Shown: positions 45,901-56,831 of the stretch, piece after piece
How the letters are laid out: every line of letters begins with the position of its first letter
Position numbering within the stretch: position 1 is the stretch's first letter
Source: Blattamonas nauphoetae
Lineage: Eukaryota > Preaxostyla > Oxymonadida
Assembly (NCBI GenBank): GCA_033064195.1
Contig: JARBJD010000080.1
Coordinates: 124,001-188,000 of the forward strand
Direction of reading: 5' to 3'
Length of the DNA stretch: 64,000 nt
Translations under genes and position numbers: made by a program
Notes under the pieces: model-generated
What the model saw: only the letters and a program-made list of their open reading frames with translations
Told to the model about the DNA's origin: nothing
Database searches by the model: none

Positions 45901-47080
45901 CATATGAATAGCTGAGTGGAGGAGTTGGGGCATCGTAACCTGAGACGGAGAATGGCGACCAGAAACGATGTGGAGTGAGACCAGAGTATTGACCGGAGAA
46001 CGAATATGGTGACGACAAGTGTTTGGTGAATGGTTTGAGAAAAGGCGCAAATGCGTCGTGAACGAAAGAATCGAGGAAGGGTGTTGGGCTGGTCTGGCAG
46101 ATTGCGAAGGTTGTGTTCTGGCAGAGGAGAGATCCGCCGAGGTTAAAGTCTTGAATCAGCGTTCCTTGGAGGGCACCAATGCTTTCCTTGACTGAGACGC
46201 CGAGGCAGGTCTGGGAGAGACGGGAGTCGGATGGTGTGTGGGTGTGGTGAGTCGATGTCATGTTGGCGAGGGAAGTGGATAAGAGACACGAAGAAAGCTC
46301 CATTTTGGATCTATCTGTGTTGTGAGATGAAGAGAGATCAAAAAGGAGAGAGTTTCCGCATGTCAGTGTGTGAGATGAGAATGACATCGATGATGCTGTA
46401 ATGGTGAATGGTGACGTGGAATCAGATGATGAAATGTGTGTAAGTGGATGTAATACATTGTTGGTAGCTTGTATTTTTGTTCGGATTACCTGGAAGGTTG
46501 ACTCCGATGGAAATGAAGAATCTGACTCCAGAATAATTGGCGAAGACCCAATTGATGTCGTAATCCTGCAATCTGAAAGAGATAACGATGATCCAACAAT
46601 CGTTGCCAATGAAGGTGCTTGAGCAGAGTGTCTGAAGGTGGGTGAATTGGGTGGCGATTGCGATGTGAGATCACAATGAACTGATTCTAACAGTATGGTT
46701 GAATTGTGGAGAAGGAAAATTGATGATGCTCCAATCCCATGTTGTTTGGATGGCCGATATGTCGGAGCTTCTCCGTTGGGGGAGTTGGATCGGTGTTCCG
46801 ATTGAAAGTGGATGGTTGAGGCAGAACCAGCTAAATGAAGGGAACGAGAGACTAATAAGAAAGCTTCTCCATAATAAACGCTGGGCATAAGGTGTACTGT
46901 GCTGCCAAGACCCGAGATGGCTTTGGTATTGCTCGATTTTGGAATGATGGATTCCAGTGAAATGGCTGGGTGTGGAGAATCGGCGAAGAGGAAAGAAGAC
47001 GAAGGCCAAATTACATTCAGAAAGAGGATATTCAGCAGGAAGAGATGTTGGATCATCGGCCAGATTCTTCTGAAGACCAT
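39948..47080 (-). CDS. Giant right-handed beta-helix receptor with transmembrane segment and C-terminal pseudokinase domain (one frame break)
   Basis: The protein would be about 2370 residues. It starts at 47080 with a signal peptide (HLFLLNILFLNVIWPSSSFLF). About 1900 residues of pectin-lyase-like beta-helix follow, with rungs such as ITFTGCTFSQM, SGGAVLCL and GGGVCLSVSSSDSITSCRF, and cysteine modules GPCSFAQPCSTLSAVVGKV and GCGNESYPCHSLDEADG. A membrane helix LIPLIVSICVLVLVAIVIIV is followed by RRRKR, so the C terminus is cytoplasmic. It ends in a kinase-like domain with RRWMAPEAV, DPRKAAVFSLGLVLWEIETG and LIITCLQVNPDDRPSL. The HRD and DFG motifs and the glycine loop are missing, so it is a pseudokinase. 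Near 42345-42360 the frame shifts by one base between IPDN and FVPPPGNPSTDSLFKTLDLS; both sides are otherwise clean, so this is a recent mutation or an assembly indel. Likely role is surface binding and signalling. Confidence 0.8.
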
Positions 47081-47262
47081 TCTATGGGTCGATTAATCAT
47101 TCCTGAAGTGAGCATTCATAAGAGATCAAGAATATGATAATGACCGTGGAGAAAGAGATGCTCCTCAACGGTGACCGCAATTAAAATTCTGCGATAAACG
47201 CTGTTCTCAATCTTTCTGACAGGTTTCGAATGTCCGGATTAGGCATATTTTCCTAAAAATAA

Positions 47263-48239
47263 AGTATCTCCTCTTTCTTGTTCATCTTTTTCTTCCATTA
47301 GTGCTCCTCTTCCTCCTTCCTTCTCTCCTTTCAGCCAGCCGCATTGTGGACCTCATCAACAGCGATCCAGAATCAACTTGGGTTGCTGTCGATTATCCAC
47401 GCGAGATCATCACCAAAGCCAAAGCTCGCGCTATGTGCGGTGAAGAATGGCTTGTTGAACAAGAAATGGATTGGGTTGCTTCTGACACAGCTCCAGAATC
47501 GTTTGACGCAAGAACGAAGTGGCCAGGAAAGTTGGCTCCAGTGACCAACCAACAACAATGCGGAGGATGCTGGGCATTTGCCACAGTCACAGCCGCCTAC
47601 GCACGATTCCAAATCCAAGGGAAGAAAGTCCCAGTACTTTCTCCCCAAGATCTCATCTCTTGTGATACAACCAACAATGGATGCTCAGGAGGAAACGCTG
47701 CCCGTGCCCAGACTTCCATGACCAGAACCGGAACAAGCTCGCTCGAATGTCTTCCATTTGTCTCGGGATCTGGGAGAGTTCCTACATGCCCAAAGACATG
47801 CCAAAATGGAAGTGCGATCGTTCGCTACAAGTACGCATCAACGATCTCGTACACCGCCGCAAAAGTGATGGATGGCATTGTTAAAAGCGGGTGTGATCTC
47901 AATCTACTTTTTAATGCATCAGTATTCTCATTCTTGATCCTACTTTTGACCCACCATTTATCTCTCCCTTTTATCCTATCCAGTCCTGTGTATCTCCGCT
48001 TCAATGTGTACGAAGACTTCTACAACTACAAGAGCGGTGTCTATATTCACAAAACTGGCCAAGATCTCGGAGGTCATGCCGTCACTCTTATGGGCTGGGG
48101 AACTGAAGGCGGAGTGAAATATTGGCTTTGCCAGAACAGTTGGGGGCCAGCATGGGGTGAGAGTGGATTCTTCAAGATTAGACGCGGAGCCAATGAGTGT
48201 GGCTGCGAACAGTCTGGTTTCTACTCTGGACTGGTCTAA
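47263..48239 (+). CDS. Cathepsin B-like cysteine protease
   Basis: A papain-family (C1A) endopeptidase, probably acting in digestive vacuoles or secreted. It has a signal peptide (MLLFLLPSLLSAS), a short propeptide, and the mature enzyme from about residue 65 (PESFDARTKWPGKLAPVTNQ). The catalytic Cys is in QQCGGCWAFATV, the His in DLGGHAVTLMGWG and the Asn in LCQNSWGPAWGE. The pattern NGCSGGNAARA is typical of cathepsin B. A 93-nt intron (47891-47983, GTGTGA...TCCAG) joins KSG to PVYLRFNVYEDF; its length is divisible by three, so the unspliced frame stays open. The N-terminal frame lacks an ATG: it becomes ATG only if a 38-nt intron (47264-47301) splits the start codon after its A. I see no clear occluding-loop His-His pair, so exopeptidase activity is doubtful. 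Confidence 0.9.
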
Positions 48240-48444
48240 TTGTAAAATCTTCCTTTTTTTGCACTATGCAATGAGAGATCATACATGTCTTTGTCATTTT
48301 TTTGTCTGATAAACCTCAAATGAGTAATGAACGCACAGATCCATCATCTCAGCCCACAACACAAATCAGTGTTAACAAACAAGAACTGAAAAGAAGATAT
48401 TTGTCAGAATAAAGAAGAAAACAAGACAAACATCCAATAATAAA
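48240..48444. other. Convergent 3' spacer
   Basis: Lies between the ends of two convergent genes; should contain both 3' end signals. Confidence 0.4.
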
Positions 48445-51400
48445 TTATCTTTTCTCATTTCGTGCAATCCTCATCCTCAGTTCCCCCAAAACCCCAAAAA
48501 TCGTCTTCGGTTGATCTGTCCCCGCAATATTGTCCCCGCTTGCCCGGCTGCTCGACAAAACAGGTCTATTCACCGATTGTCCTCCGAAGGATCTCTTCCC
48601 TTCCTGTGTTGGTGACATGAACGATGCCGATGATGTGAAAGAAGGGAGATAAGATGGTTGAGGCGTTGATTCCATTCGTTGTGAGGACGCGGGTGTGATT
48701 GATGGTGTTGTGAGAGGGTCAGCTTCAAAAGCATGTGATTGGGTGCGAAGAGAGTGTCGTTCTTCCCTTCTTCCATTCTCCATTTCTCTCCTTTCATGCC
48801 AGTCTCGTTGTCCACCAATCACTCTCCCACTTCTTCTTCCTCCGATTGACAAGTCGCTCAGAGACACAACTTGAGGAAGTGTTGTGTGGATTCGAAATGG
48901 GAGAGGAGCGATTGTGGGTGAAATAATTTCGTTTTTGGTGGATTTCACATGTGTAACTCCATTCACACTGACAATGTCTCCCATCCTCTCCTTCTCACTC
49001 CCTCCTTCCATCGAATTCAATCCATTTTCGAGAAAATCCCAATTCTGTCGGATGAGGTCCCCATAAAAGGAATCCGCCATTTCAAAATGATCAAATCCCC
49101 CGCTGCCCGATCCGTCTGTCAAATCGACCAATCTCAGAAAGAGTGGCGGGAGAGAGAAGAGAAAGGGGGATGGCTTTTGTGTGGCAACGAGGGAGAGAGA
49201 GAGGTGAGAAGTGGCTCGAGAGAGACCAACATATGCAATTCTCTTCTCTTCTTCCTCAAAATCAGATTGGAAGCGATTTGGTTGTGTTTTGTTGATTTCT
49301 TCGACATTTTCATCGATTTCTGAAAGAGTCGGTTTGCCAACTCGACCCACAGGAAGCGTTCCTTCGTTCCAACGAACGAGGAAGACATGTTTCCATTCCA
49401 ATCCTTTGGATTGATGGATTGTTGTCACTGTCACACGAGAAGACGAATGTGACGAGGGAAGAGGTGTTGTTGGAAGTGTTGTTGAAATGAATGATGGCTG
49501 TTGGGTTCGTTTGATGGAAGGAGTGGAGAAGGGATGAGAAAGAGAAGAAGGCTGGGAGGATGTTGGGATTGGAGGTGATGGACGAGAAGAAGCAGGAATC
49601 TCGTCCGAACGAGATGGTGGAGAGAACGGAGGATCGAGCGAGGAGAGCGAGTCTTCACTCAGAATCAGTTGGAGGAGTGGAAGATACGAAAAAGACGAAA
49701 GTGCTGTTTGGGTGTCGGCGGGTGGTGGAGAGAGAGGGAGTGACGAAGACGATGAATGAGATTGTGTTTGTTGTGATTCTGATTGAAGTGAATTTGTCTG
49801 AAGACTGGATTGGTGAGGGTGGTTGGACAGAACTGGACGAGAGACTGGTTGTGTTTGGTGTCCTGTCTGTTTCTGGGGATGAGAATTCGAAGAATGTGAT
49901 GGCAGAGAAGTGACGTTTGAGTGTTGTGAGATGATTGGTCGAGTCTGCACCACTTTTCTGACGTCTTCTTTTCGGAACTTGACGATTGTGTCGTTTTTGG
50001 TCATGTTTAAGTCGATTTTGGGATTGGCTGAGGATTCTTGTGGTTCGTCCAGTTTCGATTGTGTGTTGGATTTACTCATTCCAAGCTCGTCCATCGCTGC
50101 TTCTTCCATTTCAACAAATCTCTGTTTCAGTTGATCGATGCATTCCCAGACACTCCCATCCTCGCTCTCTTCCTCTCCCTCATCCTCCCTCCATCGTTCT
50201 TCCTTCCCCTTCCCATTCTCTTCGCTTTCCTCTCTCCGATTTCTCCACTCCTTTGCATTTCGTTTCAAGTCCCTCCTTTTTTCTGCTGCTTCCCCGTAAA
50301 GACACAACGAACTCAGAAACATCAACGTCTCTGAAGGAAGATGTGTTTTGGCAAAGTGTCGTGTTTGTGAGATGATCGACAGAAACGAGACCAGACCAGT
50401 TTGACTTGATTTTGAGAACGCGCGGCCTGCTGGCTTGAGCTTCAACTGTCGACGAGAATCCACTTGTCGGGAAGATGGAGAGGGAAGTGGGGATGGCTGT
50501 TTGGATTGGCGCGTGTGCGCAGACGTGAGTGAATCTTCTTCGTGAGCTGAGAATGCCTCGAGGTCTGAATCATCGAATTCTTCCAAATCTTCAAAATTTG
50601 TTCGATGTGTTGGCTGTTTCGCGACAAGAACGATGTTGTCTTCAGATTCGGAATCATCGTGTTCGATTCTGATGATCTTGCCAGATGGTGTGGTCATTTC
50701 GATATCTCGTTTTGTTTTGGTGATGGGTGAGAAGGGAGGTGGAGAGTGTTGTGATTGGTGTGGGTTGACGGGATGAGGATGGAGATTGATGCGATTGGTG
50801 TGTGATGGTGTGGCGAGGGGTTGTTGTGGAGAGAAAAGCGATTTTTGGGGAGTTTGTGGAGTGAAAGTCGATTTTGGTGTGTTTTCCAATTGTCTCTTTT
50901 CTTTCTCGATCTCTCCTCGTCTCCATCCTCTTTTCTCCATCTCTGCCCCAAGCACTTCCACACTCTTCTCGTCCATCGCTGGAAACTTCAAATCGATCAA
51001 AAGCTGACTCATTCGAACCAACCCCAAATCCAACTCCTTCGCCCACTCCACCAGATAAACAAGTGCTTTCTCCCCAATCTCTCGTTTCGGCATGTTTACA
51101 ACTCTGAGAAAGGCTGAGTCATCGTTTTCATTGCAGACAAGCCGCAAATACGCAATCATGTCTTGTTGTTCGACATTTCTTCGTTTATTCCCGTCGGACA
51201 CTGTTGGAATCCCCAACTGCTTCAAACGGAGTAAAAACGGTCGAAGAACACGTTTTCCAACTCTGCTCAGAATTGCAATATCGTCTGGCGGGACACCAGC
51301 GAGCAGGAGCATCCGGATTTGGTTTGTGACAAACGAGACTTCTGAAAGTTCGTTAGGCAACAAATAAATTGGGACTAATCTTCCAAAGTTGTTAGAGTCG

Positions 51401-52905
51401 GAGGCACGGAGGTCTTTGGGAGTTCGGCGGGTGTTGGTGTCGATGAGAGAGCGAGCAACCTGGACGATGACGTTGGTGCTTCGGTAGTTGATGGAAAGGG
51501 TGGATGTGCGAGGGGAAGGGAAAAAGTTTGGGAAAATGGTGAAAACAGTCGAGGAGGCACCTCGAAAGGAATATATTGACTGGTCGTCGTCACCAACAAC
51601 GGTGAGCGAACACGGTTCTGGGATCTGCGAAGGTTGTGAGAGAAACGATCTCGAAGGAGATACAACATCTTCTGTAGCACGCTTTCCGTCTGAAGTTTGT
51701 GATAGAGAAGAATTTGACGTGTTATCGAAGAGTTTCGATCCGGTGGTGATCAGCGTGAGAAGTTCGAACTGGAGGGTGGATGTGTCTTGATATTCATCCA
51801 CCAAAACATGAGAGATCCCACTACGGACACTTTCTCTGATGTCAGGATGATCTCGAAGGAGTTCTACAGCGAGCGCGACCATGTCAACGAAGTCGATGAG
51901 AGATTCTTGCCGTAATCGCTTGTTATAAAAGTCTAATGCAAACGCCTCAATCTCTGTTTCCAATTGGCGTCTGTTGGGTGGGTTTGTCTGCTTGCTGGCT
52001 TGTTTAGTTTTCATTCGAAGGAGGAATCGGAGGAGGAGATCAGGATCTTCCAGGAAGGTTTGATTGACCTCAGAATTGGCAGAATGGGCCTGAGCTCGCC
52101 AGATAGCGAGACATTCTTTGACGATACTCAGTTGACGAGCTTTGTCAATGACACCAAACGTGTTGGGATTGAAATTGAGTGTGTCCAGGTGTCTCAATAT
52201 GATAGAAAGAGAGAATGAATGGAAGGTCTTCACTTGAATGGAATGGATAGGAGTAGAAAAGAGGCTGTTGAGTTGGGTCTTAAGATGTTTGGCAGCGCGT
52301 GATGTGAACTGAATACGACAAAGAGAGAAGAATGAACAGCGAAAGGAACATACTGTAATAGCTAAAATCTTCGAGGGATCAGAAAAAGAGAGAAGATAGG
52401 CGATTCTACAGCACATGGTCGTTGTTTTTCCGGATCCAGCTCCAGCGAAGATAATGAGCGGTGTTGATGGATCTTGCATCACAGCTGCTCTCTGCCACAC
52501 ATCCAGATGCATTGTGTCGAAAATATATTGGAGATATTGTGGGACTGGTCGTTCAAGAGAAGGTGAGACGAGTGGTTTTGGTGGTTCGGTGATTCGGATG
52601 ACCGATTTCACAGAGGAGTCAACCTGTGTAAAGTCAACTCGACTGGACTGAATATGAGATGGTTGAGATGGTGGGGATGATGGTAAAAATGTTGCGGGTG
52701 GTGAAATGATGTACGAACTTACTGCTTGAGTTTGCGTGAGTTGTTGGCTGGATCTCTTCGCATCTGTCAACTTTTTGAGTAAACTAATCGAAGAGGGAGC
52801 TCGTTGTGTAGAGTTCTGAGATTGAGTCATCACAGATGAAGAGTTTGAAGTCATCGAATGTGGAAAAACATGATTATGGCTTGTGTATTCTTCAAACACC
52901 AACAC
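48445..52905 (-). CDS. UvrD/Srs2-type superfamily 1A DNA helicase
   Basis: A 3'-5' DNA helicase of DNA repair and recombination control, expected in the nucleus. About 1470 residues. Walker A is FAGAGSGKTTTM (about residue 155), Ia region FTSRAAKHLK, motif II HVLVDEYQDTS, motif III VVGDDDQSIYSFRGA, motif IV INYRSTNVIVQVARSLI, motif V VTTIHQSKGLEWKHVFLVRW, motif VI YVGLSRATSHLSLSL. A 45-nt intron (52309-52353, GTATGT...TTCAG) lies between AIT and FTSRAAKHL. It is divisible by three and open, so it looks like a 15-residue insert if unspliced. A very long, low-complexity, charged and serine-rich insert (about 550 residues) separates motifs IV and V, and a serine-rich tail follows motif VI. Start at 52905, or MTSNSS at about 52854. 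It shares a 71-bp intergenic gap with the divergent gene at 52977. Confidence 0.9.
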   Translation of the reverse strand: MLVFEEYTSHNHVFPHSMTSNSSSVMTQSQNSTQRAPSSISLLKKLTDAKRSSQQLTQTQAVSSYIISPPATFLPSSPPSQPSHIQSSRVDFTQVDSSVKSVIRITEPPKPLVSPSLERPVPQYLQYIFDTMHLDVWQRAAVMQDPSTPLIIFAGAGSGKTTTMCCRIAYLLSFSDPSKILAITVCSFRCSFFSLCRIQFTSRAAKHLKTQLNSLFSTPIHSIQVKTFHSFSLSIILRHLDTLNFNPNTFGVIDKARQLSIVKECLAIWRAQAHSANSEVNQTFLEDPDLLLRFLLRMKTKQASKQTNPPNRRQLETEIEAFALDFYNKRLRQESLIDFVDMVALAVELLRDHPDIRESVRSGISHVLVDEYQDTSTLQFELLTLITTGSKLFDNTSNSSLSQTSDGKRATEDVVSPSRSFLSQPSQIPEPCSLTVVGDDDQSIYSFRGASSTVFTIFPNFFPSPRTSTLSINYRSTNVIVQVARSLIDTNTRRTPKDLRASDSNNFGRLVPIYLLPNELSEVSFVTNQIRMLLLAGVPPDDIAILSRVGKRVLRPFLLRLKQLGIPTVSDGNKRRNVEQQDMIAYLRLVCNENDDSAFLRVVNMPKREIGEKALVYLVEWAKELDLGLVRMSQLLIDLKFPAMDEKSVEVLGAEMEKRGWRRGEIEKEKRQLENTPKSTFTPQTPQKSLFSPQQPLATPSHTNRINLHPHPVNPHQSQHSPPPFSPITKTKRDIEMTTPSGKIIRIEHDDSESEDNIVLVAKQPTHRTNFEDLEEFDDSDLEAFSAHEEDSLTSAHTRQSKQPSPLPSPSSRQVDSRRQLKLKPAGRAFSKSSQTGLVSFLSIISQTRHFAKTHLPSETLMFLSSLCLYGEAAEKRRDLKRNAKEWRNRREESEENGKGKEERWREDEGEEESEDGSVWECIDQLKQRFVEMEEAAMDELGMSKSNTQSKLDEPQESSANPKIDLNMTKNDTIVKFRKEDVRKVVQTRPIISQHSNVTSLPSHSSNSHPQKQTGHQTQPVSRPVLSNHPHQSSLQTNSLQSESQQTQSHSSSSSLPLSPPPADTQTALSSFSYLPLLQLILSEDSLSSLDPPFSPPSRSDEIPASSRPSPPIPTSSQPSSLSHPFSTPSIKRTQQPSFISTTLPTTPLPSSHSSSRVTVTTIHQSKGLEWKHVFLVRWNEGTLPVGRVGKPTLSEIDENVEEINKTQPNRFQSDFEEEEKRIAYVGLSRATSHLSLSLVATQKPSPFLFSLPPLFLRLVDLTDGSGSGGFDHFEMADSFYGDLIRQNWDFLENGLNSMEGGSEKERMGDIVSVNGVTHVKSTKNEIISPTIAPLPFRIHTTLPQVVSLSDLSIGGRRSGRVIGGQRDWHERREMENGRREERHSLRTQSHAFEADPLTTPSITPASSQRMESTPQPSYLPSFTSSASFMSPTQEGKRSFGGQSVNRPVLSSSRASGDNIAGTDQPKTIFGVLGELRMRIARNEKR

Positions 52906-52976
52906 TCGCCCTGCTCTCTACTTTCATTTCACTCAACTCACAACATGTTTTTGTTTAATTCGTTCATCCAATCAAC
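52906..52976. promoter_or_regulatory. Probable bidirectional promoter region
   Basis: Only 71 bp separate the start codons of two divergent genes (helicase minus, serine-rich protein plus). Both promoters must lie here or overlap the coding ends. No conserved motif was identified. Confidence 0.4.
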
Positions 52977-55379
52977 ATGAGTTGTCCAATGGGTCCCAAA
53001 CTGAGAATGGTGCTTTTGAAGATTCATACCACAGGCCAACCACTAAAAATTGTGGTCATCAAAGGAGACGAAACATTTGAAGCGAACAGAAAAACAATTG
53101 AACAGAAACTTGGCCTCCCAACCTCGGAAGGGATGGTTCTTCATGTCGAGAATGAAGACGGGTCTCGTGGCCGACTTCTTGATTGGTCAAGTGATACCCC
53201 GGATTCTGTTGGAATCACGAAGGCAGGAACAAAGCTAGTGCTTGTTCAGCAGTCGAACCGTCTGATTCTCTGACTGTTCTCTCACCTCTTCACCTTTTCG
53301 CACATATTCAATTATCTCTCACTTTCAAACGCATCATAGAAATACAAGAGAGTAAAGAACCTTCTCCCACAGTTGTAGCTGATGCACCTCCTCCGACAGA
53401 CAACACGGAACAACCAACTCAACCAAGCGTCGTTTCTCAGCCTCATATCGAACCACTGACTCCATCACACGTACAAGACAATCCTCCCAGTGAATCTGGT
53501 ATTCTTCTCAAAACAATATTCACTTTTTGATCATCTTCTCTCTCCTCTTCAACTTTTTTCCCATCCAACCAACCCAGAATCTCAAAGAAGAAGACAGCAG
53601 GAGCCTCCAGTAATCACTGAACTCCATCCTGTTCCACCCCACGACCAAATTTCCCTTTCTGATCACATCCAGTCTCCAAAAATTGCCCAATCACTCAAGG
53701 AAACAATCCGCCAAGAACAAAAGGACATAACCGTCACAACTGATCGAAAATCTCCCAATATTCCATCCCCATCCCAATTTCCTTCCAATAATCTCTCCGA
53801 TACTCTCGATGAACCTCTCCAACACACCCAACAGATTCCTCCATCCAAATTATCCGAAAAACATGTCGATATTAACATTTCACCAACACCAAAGGAACAA
53901 ACGGATTCTGAATCCAAGCATACTCCAGATTCATTGTCCAGATTCGACTCCCAAAAGCAAGCTGCTCCAAAATCTGGCCGAACAGCGAAACGGAAAGAAA
54001 CCATTCCCCAAAAAGACATCACATCTCAAAAATCTGGAAAATCCAAAATTGACACATTATCATCATCTGCGAAGTCATCGAAAAGGAAGAGAGTCACTCA
54101 CAAACCATCCAGAAACCAGGGACTTTCAGATGACTCATCAGACATGTGCTCGTCTCGAAGACACTCCAAGACGAGTGTACATCCAAAAACAGGACGAAAA
54201 TCGTCGAAATCTTCGCGATTGTCGGAAGAACGGTCGAATCATAAATCATCTCACTCTCATCGACCAGTGCCCAGCTCGTCCCAACACCAATCAGCATCGG
54301 CACTCCCATCAGAACATGTTCCCATTTCTCCAAAAAATACTTCTTTCACTCAATCAATTGATGTCCAACGTCTCCTCTCATCTGGTCAACCAATCTCTCC
54401 TTCTCGTCTTTCCGCAGATCCAACAATTTCAGGCTTTTTGGCCTCGCTTGGGATTTACCCACCATTTCCGGAGTGGTTGGGGCCGTTAATGCTCGCTCTG
54501 ACATCGTCAAGGGAATCGAATGAAGGGAGGACACATGGATCGACTTGCGATGTCAAATATCACAATTTTCCTCTCACTCATTCTCCACCTACGCAACAAT
54601 TCTCATCTCATCATCCATCACCCGATTCTACTTTTCGATCAAATCAATCACAACAAAATGGGGAAAGACATGATTCTGATGCAATTTCATCCGAAAAAAT
54701 CGATCGTCTTTTGAACTTGCTTTCAACCTTCGTTTCTCTGCACCAGTCTCCGTCAGGTGACTCACAGCCAACTCTCCCCACACCTTCACAATCGAAGAAA
54801 GCGTCAAATGATTTCTTTGATCGTTCAGTGGATCACACCTTGCCATCTCATCATGTGCAGTCCTATCCATCGACTTTTCAGCAATCGTGGTCATCTCCCA
54901 CACATCAAACTTCAACACCTCTTCCCATTCCTTCACCAGGACGTCTTCCTCCTCATCTTCGCCCTGTTGAATCTCCAATGTTTGTTTTCCCGTCCACTGT
55001 CCCGTTTTCTCCTCCAAAACCGTCACAAAGTCCGATCTCATCATCCCCATTCCAAAGACATCCTTTTCTCCCTCCACCACCAAACCAGAACAACTTACTT
55101 CATCAAAAAGTCTCTCCACAAGGTCGAAAAGCTGTTGATTTGGTTGATTTGCCTCAATCATTTGAACCTGTTCGATCACATCTTGAACCACCAACACGTC
55201 TCAACCCACACTTTCCAAATGGGTATTCACGCAATCAATCCAGCTCAATGCATGATATCCCTCCTTCTTCATTTCATCCCCCATTAAATTCACCCGGTGT
55301 TGAAATTTCGCCTCCCAATCTTCAGTTTTCTTCACTTCCTCCTCCTCCCCCTCCTCTTGTTCCATCATCTTTTCATTGA
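52977..55379 (+). CDS. Serine/proline-rich protein with a small N-terminal ubiquitin-like-sized domain, three exons
   Basis: Exon 1 (52977 to about 53258) encodes a compact about 90-residue domain (LKIHTTGQPLKIVVIKGDE, TIEQKLGLPTSEGMVLHVEN, GTKLVLVQQS) whose size and beta-alpha pattern recall ubiquitin-like or PB1 folds; this is only a resemblance. Exon 2 (about 53340-53498) continues QIQESKEPSPTVVADAPPPT, and exon 3 (from about 53578) continues SQRRRQQEPPVITELHP to 55379. Joins are in frame with acceptors CATCATAG and CAACCCAG. The rest is low-complexity: charged SK/SR-rich (KRKRVTHKPSRNQ), then proline-rich, ending LPPPPPPLVPSSFH, a profilin/SH3-type polyproline tail. One short ordered patch lies at GFLASLGIYPPFPEWLGPL. 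Function unknown. Confidence 0.65.
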
Positions 55380-55457
55380 GTTTTCTCTTGATTTTCCTTA
55401 ACTTTTAGCGCGTTATTCTTTGATTTTCATTTCTCAAATTGTTTTCTCGTTGATGAA

Positions 55458-56531
55458 ATGGGAAAAGAATTGAATGAAATGAATTCTCTAGAACCAGAAT
55501 CTGGACGTCCAAGCCGTGTCGAATTTCCAGATCTAGAAAGTGATGATATCTCTTGTCACATTGCTCGGTTCGAGACGATCGTTATCCAACCAAAGATGAC
55601 ATTCACAGACATCTCTCTCTCGTATCAGTCCCTAATCAACTTCATAAATGAAGGTAAACCTCTCACTGATGATATATTATCAAAAGCCTACAATATTCTG
55701 GATCAAATCCTCCCGAATAATGATAATATACATTCCTCACATAGGCTTACAACAGCACTCGTTCCTACACCAACTGGAAGTATTACAGGCTTCACAAATA
55801 GTCTTCTCACACTTCTCCGTGTCGATGACGACATACTGAACACATATGCTTTTTCGTTGATCCAAACAGTTGTCTCACGAGCCTTCCATCAAACACGTCT
55901 CCTGATCGTCGAAACAGGAATAATTACGCACCTTCTTGCTTCATTTAATCCTTTGTCATCAGTTTTTGGTGGCCATATTTATCATTCAACGATGATTCAT
56001 CTTCTCAATTCCGTCATAGCAGTCGCCGTGGACACATGTGATTTCGGAGACACCGACAGCGAAGAATCAAAAAGTTATGCGGTACGCAAGACATTCTGTG
56101 ACCGTATCATTGCCCCATCATCGGATTACATTCATCATCTCTTTGTTATCCGGTATTCCATCGATCCCACTCTCGTCTCATCACTCCTGCAACTTCTTGT
56201 TGATATTATCTGTATATCACCGTATCACATAGAAACAGCTCAACAAGTTGGACACATGCCTGTCTTTGTGTTTATTCCTTCGCTGTTCGACAGTCTGGAA
56301 CGAGACGTTGAGCTCTCATCTCTCCTGTTCAGACTCAATATGATGATCTCAAAATGGGATCTTGACCGTCGAGCATTGGTTAAGGGTCAGCCCCTCCTCT
56401 TAAGGCTTGTTGAGGATGGATTGGATGATATGTTGGAGATGAGAGTGGCTTTCATAAAGTTGAATTCGCCGCTCGCATCGCTTCAACACAGCGTGCAGAC
56501 CGCTCTGTGCAACAAAGGTGGGAATCTATAG
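55458..56531 (+). CDS. Divergent helical-repeat protein related to the S(L/P)FLNW family
   Basis: 357 residues in one frame, starting 78 bp after the previous stop. The N-terminal SLFLNW box is not evident, but the middle and end follow the family: LLIVETGIITHLLASFNPLSS (compare LIQANLIPQLIASLHPQSL), FCDRIIAPSSDYIHHLFVIR followed by YSI, VGHMPVFVFIPSLFDSLE and LLLRLVEDGLDDMLEMRVA. The region GHMPVFVFIPS matches 'LHMPVVLAIPS', and the 29-residue spacing from IPS to the W-D pair is conserved. Function unknown. Confidence 0.7.
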   Translation: MGKELNEMNSLEPESGRPSRVEFPDLESDDISCHIARFETIVIQPKMTFTDISLSYQSLINFINEGKPLTDDILSKAYNILDQILPNNDNIHSSHRLTTALVPTPTGSITGFTNSLLTLLRVDDDILNTYAFSLIQTVVSRAFHQTRLLIVETGIITHLLASFNPLSSVFGGHIYHSTMIHLLNSVIAVAVDTCDFGDTDSEESKSYAVRKTFCDRIIAPSSDYIHHLFVIRYSIDPTLVSSLLQLLVDIICISPYHIETAQQVGHMPVFVFIPSLFDSLERDVELSSLLFRLNMMISKWDLDRRALVKGQPLLLRLVEDGLDDMLEMRVAFIKLNSPLASLQHSVQTALCNKGGNL

Positions 56532-56831
56532 CTTTCAAGCTCATATTCTCCATCTTTGGTCTGACATTTCGAAAATCATTTGTGTCAACATTTTGTTGAG
56601 TTCTGAATGGAGATACAGTCAAATCTGAGATTTAACATTGCTCTAAAAACCCAAACAACTGCGTCACGAGTTGACTTGACTGTAAATAAAGGAGAAAGAG
56701 CTGTTGAGGATTTTCAGATCACTCTCTATTCTGTTATCCACCACACACCTTTCTCTTTTCTGTTCTTCCACCACATGACTTCTATTGCCTCAGTGATCTC
56801 GTTTTTCATGTTCTACAGGACGATTTTCGTT

